From Suilimivivens sp964402925 (GTDB taxonomy: Bacteria; Bacillota; Clostridia; Lachnospirales; Lachnospiraceae): a DNA stretch of 6,034 nt. The DNA lies in contig CAYOED010000130.1 in assembly GCA_964402925.1 (NCBI GenBank), forward strand, positions 1-6,034. The letters run 5' to 3'. Within the stretch, counting starts at the first letter, position 1; each line of letters starts with the position of its first letter. The position numbers and the translations under genes are program-made. Of the stretch, positions 1 to 4,580 are shown piece by piece. The notes beneath the pieces were generated by a model. That model was not told the DNA's origin and searched no databases. It saw only the letters and a list, made by a program, of their open reading frames with translations.

Positions 1-381
1 TTATTGCCTTTGAAATGCAATAAATTGAATAAAAATTCTGGATGCTGTCAATTACTGAATATGCTCTACACTCTATATGGTAGACATTAGACATATTCCC
101 AAAGGCTGATTGGGGAAAAAATTTTACCATCATATGGGAAATGGAGCGGGGGATTGAATACTTTTCTAATAATACGGAATATTATTGAAAACCAAGAGCA
201 TTAGGCGAGGCATGACTTAGACATTTATGGAAATTTCGCATTAAAAAGTAAAAGCTTTCAAAATTGGCAATTTTTTGAGTGTTAATGTGTTTTGGATTAT
301 TTGCATGATTGACAGTTTAATGATATACTTGGCTCAGTAAATTAAGGAAAATGGCGCAAGTATAACCGGAAAGGGAAATAT
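1..381. other. Gene-free leader upstream of the GntR regulator
   Basis: No supportable gene is seen on either strand: all short ATG-led frames (for example those near 79 and 136) stop within about ten codons. The stretch is AT-rich. It holds a 23-bp quasi-palindrome at its left edge (1-23, arms TTATTGC and GCAATAA), a weak AT-only inverted repeat with a T-run at 260-276, and the regulator promoter at 301-329. The edge palindrome could be the terminator stem of a gene left of the window, but the flanking sequence needed to judge that is missing. Confidence 0.6.
301..329 (+). promoter_or_regulatory. Probable sigma-A promoter of the GntR regulator gene
   Basis: TTGCAT (301-306) and TATACT (324-329) are separated by 17 bp, and TGA directly before the -10 gives an extended -10 element. 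A TTGACA at 309-314 lies inside the spacer, but it is only 9 bp from this -10 and cannot be its -35. The start codon at 382 is about 50 bp downstream, which leaves a short leader. No convincing TnGTnnnACnA operator is seen here, so autoregulation is not supported by the sequence. Confidence 0.55.
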
Positions 382-1074
382 ATGCAGGAAGAAAGTCTAG
401 CACAGCGTACCGCAAATAAGTTGAGAAATTTGATACTTACAGAAAATGTATATAAGTTCGGTGATAAACTTCCAAACGAAAATATGCTTTCTAATGAATT
501 AAGAGTCAGCAGAACGACGCTTCGGGAAGCTGTTCATATTTTAATTTCAGAGGGATTGTTGACTGTACAAAGAGGGAAAGGTACTTTCGTTGTAGAGCAG
601 TTGGAACGCCATGCGGATAGTGGGATTGACCTGCAAGAAATAAGCAGCAAGAAAGTAACCTTGCGGGATTTGTATGAAACAAGAATGATTTTTGAACCTG
701 AAGCAGCAGCTTTGGCATGCGTAAGAGCCAGTGATGAAGAAATTACGCATATACTAGAGTTAGGGGAACAATGTCAAAAACATTTGAAGAAAAGCCATAC
801 GGGTGATCAGAGGATAGAATCGGAAATTGCCTTTCATGGAGCGCTTATTAAGGCATCTCACAATGAGTTTATCGGACAGTTTTTGCCGGTATTGACTGCA
901 ACGATAGAAAAGACCTTTGATTTGGATCATAATCTTCATATTATTGCGAAAGATGCATATGAAGACCATGCTATGATTATGAAGTTTTTAGAGCAGCGGA
1001 ATCCGGAAGCTGTTAAATGTGCAATCAAGATTCACTTGAATAACGCAATGCTTACAGAAGAATTAGAAAAGTGA
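382..1074 (+). CDS. FadR-type GntR family transcriptional regulator (FCD domain)
   Basis: This is a 230-aa DNA-binding regulator of usual length for the FadR/FCD branch of the GntR family. The winged helix-turn-helix spans about residues 7-73 and includes SNELRVSRTTLREAVHIL and the wing RGKGTFV. The C-terminal all-helical FCD ligand-binding domain spans about 93-222. The FCD metal-site pattern is recognisable: ESEIAFH (E148, H152), H196 in DHAMI and H218 in KIHL. The first ligand, usually Asp, is Glu here. The ATG at 382 has GGAAAGGG (368-375) ahead of it at good spacing. Family members bind small carboxylates and usually repress nearby catabolic or biosynthetic genes. The next gene is ilvC, whose promoter carries a matching operator, so control of ilvC is the likely role (inference). 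The ligand is unknown. Its own terminator separates it from ilvC, so the two are not one simple operon. Confidence 0.93.
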   Translation: MQEESLAQRTANKLRNLILTENVYKFGDKLPNENMLSNELRVSRTTLREAVHILISEGLLTVQRGKGTFVVEQLERHADSGIDLQEISSKKVTLRDLYETRMIFEPEAAALACVRASDEEITHILELGEQCQKHLKKSHTGDQRIESEIAFHGALIKASHNEFIGQFLPVLTATIEKTFDLDHNLHIIAKDAYEDHAMIMKFLEQRNPEAVKCAIKIHLNNAMLTEELEK

Positions 1075-1091
1075 TATGTATAAATAAGGAC

Positions 1092-1122
1092 TGCCACACT
1101 GTAATAGGTGTGGCATTTTTTT
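1092..1122 (+). terminator. Rho-independent terminator of the GntR regulator gene
   Basis: A perfect 8-bp stem TGCCACAC/GTGTGGCA (1092-1099 and 1108-1115) with an 8-nt loop is followed directly by seven Ts (1116-1122). It starts 17 bp after the regulator stop codon and lies before the ilvC promoter, so the two genes are transcribed separately. Confidence 0.93.
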
Positions 1123-1142
1123 GTCTGAAAAGAGAAATTGTA

Positions 1143-1171
1143 TTGACAAGATATCTAAAATGCTGTATAGT
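1143..1171 (+). promoter_or_regulatory. Sigma-A promoter of ilvC
   Basis: A consensus -35 TTGACA (1143-1148) and a -10 TATAGT (1166-1171) are separated by exactly 17 bp. Transcription would start near 1178, giving a leader of about 40 nt before the ilvC ATG at 1219. That is too short for a T-box or an attenuator, which suggests repressor control rather than leader-RNA control. Confidence 0.8.
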
Positions 1172-1182
1172 TGTCATACAAC
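1170..1182. promoter_or_regulatory. Candidate GntR/FadR-type operator over the ilvC -10
   Basis: GTTGTcatACAAC is a perfect inverted repeat with 5-bp arms. Positions 1171-1181 fit the general FadR-subfamily operator form TnGTnnnACnA exactly. The site overlaps the end of the -10 box and the expected transcription start, a classic repressor position. It lies about 100 bp downstream of a FadR-type regulator gene. That this regulator binds here is inference. Confidence 0.6.
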
Positions 1183-1188
1183 ATTAAG

Positions 1189-1205
1189 TATGATGTCATA
1201 TCATA
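1189..1205. promoter_or_regulatory. Second, degenerate operator-like inverted repeat in the ilvC leader
   Basis: TATGAT (1189-1194) and ATCATA (1200-1205) form a perfect 6-bp inverted repeat around GTCAT. The stretch contains a second copy of the core TGTCATA (1194-1200), exactly 22 bp after the copy in the upstream operator (1172-1178). That is about two helical turns, so it would sit on the same DNA face. It matches only one half of the TnGTnnnACnA form, so it may be a weak auxiliary site or chance in AT-rich DNA. Confidence 0.35.
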
Positions 1206-1218
1206 TAAGGAGGTAATT

Positions 1219-2238
1219 ATGAGTAACGCAAAAATTTATTATCAGGAAGACTGTAATCTAAGCCTTTTAGAAGGAAAGACGATTGCAGTTATCGGCTATG
1301 GAAGTCAAGGACATGCTCATGCCCTGAATGCAAAGGAATCAGGATGTAATGTTATTATCGGTCTCTATGAAGGAAGCAAATCATGGGCAAAAGCAGAAGC
1401 GCAGGGTTTTGAGGTCTATACAGCAGCAGAAGCAGCTAAAAAAGCTGATATTATCATGCTTCTGATTAACGATGAACTGCAGGCTGATATGTATAAGAAA
1501 GATATTGAGCCGAATTTGGAAGAAGGAAATATGCTGATGTTTGCGCATGGTTTTAATATTCATTTTGGTTGCATCACACCACCGGAAAATGTTGATGTTA
1601 CTATGATTGCACCCAAAGGTCCCGGACATACGGTAAGAAGTGAGTATCAGGCGGGTAAAGGTGTTCCATGTTTGGTAGCTGTGGCACAGGATGCTACGGG
1701 AAAAGCATTGGAGCGTGCGCTGGCTTATGCATTAGCTATTGGTGGTGCAAGAGCAGGTGTCTTGGAAACAACCTTCCGTACGGAAACAGAAACAGACCTT
1801 TTCGGTGAGCAGGTTGTTTTATGCGGTGGTATTTGCGCGTTGATGCAGGCTGGTTTTGAAACGCTTGTTGAAGCAGGATACGATGCGAGAAATGCTTATT
1901 TTGAATGTGTCCATGAGGTAAAGTTAATTGTAGATTTGATCTATCAGTCAGGTTTTGCTGGAATGAGATATTCTGTTTCTAATACCGCAGAATACGGAGA
2001 TTATATTACAGGATCTAAAATTATTACAGAAGATACAAAAAAAGCCATGAAGCAGGTTTTATCGGATATTCAGGATGGAACTTTTGCAAAAGATTTCCTT
2101 TTGGAAATGTCTGCTGGAGGACAGGTTCATTTTAACGCATTAAGAAAACTGGCAGCAGAGCATCAGGCAGAAGTTGTCGGTTCAGAAATCCGTAAGTTGT
2201 ATAGTTGGAATAATGAGGATAAATTAATTGATAATTAA
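1219..2238 (+). CDS. ilvC: Ketol-acid reductoisomerase (class I)
   Basis: This 339-aa enzyme of branched-chain amino acid synthesis rearranges and reduces 2-acetolactate (or 2-aceto-2-hydroxybutyrate) to the dihydroxy acid, using NAD(P)H and Mg2+ in the cytoplasm. The N-terminal Rossmann domain has IGYGSQGHAHALN (G26, G28, G31). Catalytic H110 lies in FAHGFNIHF and K133 in APKGPGH. The knotted C-terminal domain supplies the metal and substrate residues D193 and E197 (DLFGEQ), E229, E233 and S254 (SVSNTAEYG). The length is that of short class I KARI, and every key residue is present. The start at 1219 is chosen because AAGGAGG (1207-1213) precedes it by 5 nt. A more upstream in-frame ATG at 1171 lies inside the -10 box and has no ribosome site. 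The cofactor loop reads GLYEGSKSW (48-56), with Tyr50 where many relatives have Arg. It is transcribed from its own promoter, with a candidate repressor site. Confidence 0.97.
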   Translation: MSNAKIYYQEDCNLSLLEGKTIAVIGYGSQGHAHALNAKESGCNVIIGLYEGSKSWAKAEAQGFEVYTAAEAAKKADIIMLLINDELQADMYKKDIEPNLEEGNMLMFAHGFNIHFGCITPPENVDVTMIAPKGPGHTVRSEYQAGKGVPCLVAVAQDATGKALERALAYALAIGGARAGVLETTFRTETETDLFGEQVVLCGGICALMQAGFETLVEAGYDARNAYFECVHEVKLIVDLIYQSGFAGMRYSVSNTAEYGDYITGSKIITEDTKKAMKQVLSDIQDGTFAKDFLLEMSAGGQVHFNALRKLAAEHQAEVVGSEIRKLYSWNNEDKLIDN

Positions 2239-2336
2239 TCGTGAAAAAGGTATTTTTGCTTAACGCGTACTAATTTTATCAATATAATTTCAGTAATACA
2301 TTAAAAATGGTAAAAGAATGCGATGCATATTGAAGA

Positions 2337-2382
2337 GCGTGCTGCGTTTCACAATAGATGTGGATTGCAGTACGTCCTTTTT
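2337..2382 (+). terminator. Probable ilvC terminator, long two-part hairpin
   Basis: The outer stem GCGTGCTGC (2337-2345) pairs with GCAGTACGT (2367-2375) over 9 bp, including two G-U pairs. An inner stem TTCACA/TGTGGA (2348-2353 and 2359-2364) closes a 5-nt loop. The hairpin is followed by CC and five Ts (2378-2382). It lies about 100 bp after the ilvC stop codon with no gene between. Confidence 0.7.
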
Positions 2383-2470
2383 ATCTTTAAGGAAAGAGGA
2401 AAAACAAATTATTTATACTGCTTGTATGGCAGGTGAGACAAAACTACTTAAGAGAATACAGATGACATGG

Positions 2471-2500
2471 ACACCCGATAATAGCAGTTGGGTGTTTTTT
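2471..2500 (+). terminator. Second plus-strand Rho-independent terminator
   Basis: ACACCC (2471-2476) pairs with GGGTGT (2490-2495), extendable by a G-U and an A-T pair to 8 bp. A T-run from 2495 to 2500 follows. On the minus strand the stem is not followed by Ts, so it acts only on rightward transcription. It may back up the first ilvC terminator and protect the convergent minus-strand genes from read-through. Confidence 0.72.
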
Positions 2501-2540
2501 AGTGTTCAAAAGCAGGGCGTGGCATTGCGGTTGAAGCTCA

Positions 2541-2891
2541 TTATGTCCGCATGATTTTTGGGAGTGCCTTGCCTTTCGCAAGTTCATCCACCAGTTTATC
2601 CAGATAGCGGATTTCTTGCATTAGGGGGTCTTCAATGTCCTCCACGCGGACACCGCACACCACGCCTTTTATCAGCCTGTGGTTTGGATTCAATTCCGGC
2701 GCCTGTAAAAAGAAATCTCCGTAAGTAATATCACTTTCCATAAATTCATTCAGATTTTCTCTGCTGTATCCGGTCAGCCAGCAGGTGATTTCATCTACTT
2801 CTGCTCTGGTACGCCCTTTTTTCTCTGCTTTTGCAATCAGCATCGGGTATAGCTTCGCAAAGGGCATGTCATATATTCTTTCGTTTGTCAT
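2541..2891 (-). CDS. DUF2200 family protein
   Basis: This is a 116-aa cytoplasmic protein that I recognise as the uncharacterised DUF2200 family, known as single-domain proteins of about this length. Recognisable blocks are TNERIYDMPFAKLYPMLIAK near the N terminus, EKKGRTRAEVDEITCWLTGY in the middle and IKGVVCGVRVEDIEDPLMQE followed by IRYLDKLVDELAKGK near the C terminus. No catalytic function is established and none is claimed. The start at 2891 is preferred: AAAGGAAG (2899-2906) lies 7 nt before it, and a more upstream in-frame ATG at 2909 overlaps that same ribosome site. It is the last minus-strand gene before the convergent junction and lies about 50 bp after the 93-aa gene. Confidence 0.88.
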   Translation of the reverse strand: MTNERIYDMPFAKLYPMLIAKAEKKGRTRAEVDEITCWLTGYSRENLNEFMESDITYGDFFLQAPELNPNHRLIKGVVCGVRVEDIEDPLMQEIRYLDKLVDELAKGKALPKIMRT

Positions 2892-2940
2892 AGTTGCGCT
2901 TCCTTTCATAAAACCAGAAATTGTTCTGTGGTGCAGTTTG

Positions 2941-3222
2941 TTAATTATCCGAATCTATATCCGTCAGGTTAGGGACATCTGCACAGACAGCGCATTCAAC
3001 TTTTGGGCTGCCTGTAAAAATCTGTAAGTCCTTTTCTTCTTTTATGCCAACTGCTTCTTTTATAAGTTCAAAACTTGCCCCAACATCAGAGGATTTTGCG
3101 GTATCTTTTGCAATAAAAAAACTGCTTTTCCCATTTTCCTCTATTTGGGGTTTCATATAATAACCTTCGCATCCCATATATGCGTCCATAAGGCGGACTA
3201 AATCTTCTTCTTTCATTGCCAT
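2941..3222 (-). CDS. Small acidic hypothetical protein (93 aa)
   Basis: I do not recognise the family. The 93-aa protein is acidic and soluble, with no signal peptide or membrane segment. It has a helical N terminus (KEEDLVRLMDAYMGCEGYY), a central segment with ENGKSSFFIAKD, and an acidic tail that carries a CxxC pair (C77, C80) before VPNLTDIDSDN. A single further Cys is at residue 18. The paired cysteines and the conserved-looking acidic tail suggest a real product, perhaps metal- or partner-binding, but that is inference. The start at 3222 has GGGAG about 10 nt upstream. A second ATG two codons in (3216) is also possible. It probably shares a transcript with the DUF2200 gene, about 50 bp downstream. 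Confidence 0.7.
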   Translation of the reverse strand: MAMKEEDLVRLMDAYMGCEGYYMKPQIEENGKSSFFIAKDTAKSSDVGASFELIKEAVGIKEEKDLQIFTGSPKVECAVCADVPNLTDIDSDN

Positions 3223-3304
3223 TTATTCTTATCTCCCATGTCAAATATCGGCTTGCTGTTCATTTTAATCTTCTGGCGAACTGGAAACTGTCATCATAGT
3301 ATGT

Positions 3305-3592
3305 TTATCTTGTATGGCTATGTTTAATTTTTTTATAGATCTTAATAAAAAAAATGATCATCAAATAAATTATAATCCCATTAAATAACAACCCTAAAGG
3401 ATTGACGTGCATGGACATAAAAGGGCTTACACTCAACCCTGAAGCGTTTATATGTATAAATGGTATGGGAAACCCCACCTGGTAATGTGAACTGTCTGTT
3501 ATCTTAAAGGGTAAAAGATAAGATAAAATAATTTCAATCCAAAAGGCTAAGTTCAATAGTCTCCAATTTATATTTTCACAATTTCTTTTCAC
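3305..3592 (-). CDS. Small two-helix membrane protein (95 aa)
   Basis: This is a hypothetical membrane protein starting at GTG 3592 with GGGAGAG six bases upstream. An ATG at 3667 in the same frame would add 25 residues, but those overlap the end of the preceding 54-aa gene and have no ribosome site. Helix 1 is about residues 12-30 and helix 2 about 66-86. Between them is a polar and aromatic loop with GFPIPFIHIN and HVNPLGLLFN. The tail KIYKKIKHSHTR is strongly basic, so by the positive-inside rule both termini should be cytoplasmic and the loop outside. No function can be assigned. It follows the 54-aa membrane protein gene by 46 bp, suggesting co-transcription. The gene is markedly AT-rich. 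Confidence 0.6.
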   Translation of the reverse strand: MKRNCENINWRLLNLAFWIEIILSYLLPFKITDSSHYQVGFPIPFIHINASGLSVSPFMSMHVNPLGLLFNGIIIYLMIIFFIKIYKKIKHSHTR

Positions 3593-3638
3593 TTTACACT
3601 CTCCCGGTTTTCCAGATTGACAAGCTGGAATTCGCATA

Positions 3639-3803
3639 TCATTTGTATTTTCGATAAAAAGAAACAAAAATCAACGCAAAAACCATAGGTATACAAGCAT
3701 ATCCTGCATTAATCTTTCCATTATTAAGAAGAATATATCCAGCTCCAATAAATGTTAAAATAATGAATACTACACTTAATGTCAAAGCTAATTTTTTTAT
3801 CAT
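3639..3803 (-). CDS. Very small membrane protein (54 aa)
   Basis: ATG at 3803 opens a 54-codon frame ending in TGA at 3639. GGAGAA (3808-3813) lies 4 nt before the start. The product begins MIKKLALTLSVVF and has two hydrophobic helices (about residues 5-26 and 33-49) joined by a short LNNGKINAGYA turn. It ends in the basic tail YRKYK. The charge pattern predicts both ends inside the cell. It lies between two other small membrane protein genes on the same strand, with close spacing on both sides (46 and 45 bp). Function is unknown; the ribosome site, membrane topology and context support it as real. Confidence 0.6.
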   Translation of the reverse strand: MIKKLALTLSVVFIILTFIGAGYILLNNGKINAGYACIPMVFALIFVSFYRKYK

Positions 3804-3848
3804 AATGTTCTCCATCAATCCCGATTTTTCAACCAGACAAACTAAAAT

Positions 3849-4100
3849 TTATGACTTCGTTGATGTGCTGTTGATTTCAGTATTGTCACGCATCATAATT
3901 CTGTAAACTTTCGTCATAAGAGGAACATAGGTTGCAATGAATACTCCGATAGATGCGCAGATTACGGTTTTCTTATATTTCGGTGTAACCTGTGTGCCAA
4001 TTAGGATACCTATGGAGCACAGACAGAATTTCAATAAGGCAAAATCTTTCCAGTCACTCTCTTTTGCATACTGATTTCCAAGTTCAAATAGATTTTTCAT
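3849..4100 (-). CDS. Small conserved-type membrane protein (83 aa)
   Basis: The 83-aa product begins MKNLFELGNQYAKESDWKDF. It has two membrane helices (about residues 20-38 and 44-62) with TPKYKK between them, and a polar tail rich in Ser, Thr and Asn. From memory, proteins of this look occur widely in Lachnospiraceae, often under the unproven name 'permease of phosphate ABC transporter'; the sequence shows no transporter domain and I would not use that name. Start 4100 is chosen over the in-frame ATG at 4145: AAGGGGG (4111-4117) lies 10 nt before it, and 4145 falls inside the -10 box of the gene's own promoter. It may head a transcript with the 54-aa and 95-aa genes. Confidence 0.75.
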   Translation of the reverse strand: MKNLFELGNQYAKESDWKDFALLKFCLCSIGILIGTQVTPKYKKTVICASIGVFIATYVPLMTKVYRIMMRDNTEINSTSTKS

Positions 4101-4143
4101 AGACCAATATCCCCCTTCAAAGTTTGATTTTATCTGTTTATTC

Positions 4144-4172
4144 ATCCTATCATGTTAGTCAGTCCCTGACAA
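4144..4172 (-). promoter_or_regulatory. Promoter of the small membrane protein gene, with palindrome
   Basis: Read on the minus strand, TTGTCA (4172-4167) is followed by a 17-bp spacer and TAGGAT (4149-4144), with TGA just before it giving an extended -10. A perfect 5-bp inverted repeat, GTCAG/CTGAC with a 3-bp centre (4158-4170), covers part of the -35 and the spacer, where a repressor could bind. The promoter lies just downstream of the relaxase remnant, so the small genes do not depend on element transcription. Confidence 0.5.
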
Positions 4173-4187
4173 GATTTGGGATGAAAA

Positions 4188-4580
4188 TCAACATATATCT
4201 TCCCTTTCATGTTGCCGGACTGGCTTGGTATGCTGTTGCCCAAGGGTAGCATGGATATTAGTACAGACAGTATTCAATTCTTTCTGGTAATCCCGGTAGT
4301 AATAATATTTCTCCTGCGCTTCTTTTTTCTGTACCAGCAATTTTTCCTTTTCTGCTTTCAGTGTCTGCAAAGTAGGGAGCTTTCCGTCACCGGATTTTTC
4401 CTTCAGGAATTTTACAGCGGCTTCATAAAGGGCAAGCTCCAAAGAATGTTCCTGACGGAACTGTCCTTTGTTCTTTGACTTAAGGAACTGTGAATAAACG
4501 GATTTATTGGCAAGATATTGTCCGGTATAGTGAATCTGCTCATTGGTTTGCCGGAGCCTGCCCTCAATATCTTTCAATTC
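4188..4580 (-). pseudogene. C-terminal remnant of the relaxase, beyond an in-frame stop
   Basis: This stretch continues the relaxase reading frame directly after its TAA (4581-4583), with no frame shift. It encodes about 130 residues starting ELKDIEGRLRQTNEQIHYTG, running through QYLANKSVYSQFLKSKNKG and a long charged helix (EKEKLLVQKKEAQEKYYYYR), to a TGA at 4188. From memory, this is the usual C-terminal region of Tn1549-like relaxases, so it belongs to the gene upstream. A TTG at 4577 could formally start a separate protein, but the bases before it are pyrimidine-rich and hold no ribosome site, so expression on its own is unlikely. Confidence 0.8.

Larger units (their letters stand above)
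2239..2540. other. Gene-free convergent junction after ilvC
   Basis: This roughly 300-bp stretch separates plus-strand ilvC from minus-strand genes. It contains two plus-strand terminators (2337-2382 and 2471-2500) and otherwise unassigned AT-rich sequence. A 78-codon plus-strand frame crosses it (2318-2554), but it runs through both terminator hairpins, has no ribosome site and shows no recognisable protein features, so it is not called a gene. Confidence 0.6.

Noticed and set aside
260..276. Possible terminator AAAATTGGCAATTTTTT
   Set aside because: The stem is almost all A-T with a three-base loop, too weak to call, and no gene precedes it.
1171..1218. Upstream in-frame ATG adding 16 residues to ilvC
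   Set aside because: It overlaps the -10 box and the operator and has no ribosome site; the ATG at 1219 has AAGGAGG and gives the normal KARI N terminus.
1143..1218. T-box or amino-acid attenuator leader for ilvC
   Set aside because: The leader is only about 40 nt and holds no T-box sequence, leader peptide or terminator.
2318..2554. 78-codon plus-strand frame after ilvC
   Set aside because: It runs through two terminator hairpins, has no ribosome site, and its translation shows no recognisable protein features.
2909..2935. Possible minus-strand terminator after the 93-aa gene (CAGAA/TTCTG then TTTT)
   Set aside because: The stem is only 5 bp plus a bulged pair, and it overlaps the leader of the DUF2200 gene; too weak to support.
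2785..3027. 80-codon plus-strand frame spanning DUF2200 and the 93-aa gene
   Set aside because: It is antisense to the recognised DUF2200 protein and crosses an intergenic gap.
3593..3667. Upstream ATG extending the 95-aa membrane protein to 120 aa
   Set aside because: It overlaps the end of the 54-aa gene and lacks a ribosome site, whereas GTG 3592 has one at ideal distance.
4101..4145. Upstream ATG extending the 83-aa membrane protein to 98 aa
   Set aside because: It falls in the promoter -10 region and has no spaced ribosome site; the SD at 4111-4117 serves the ATG at 4100.
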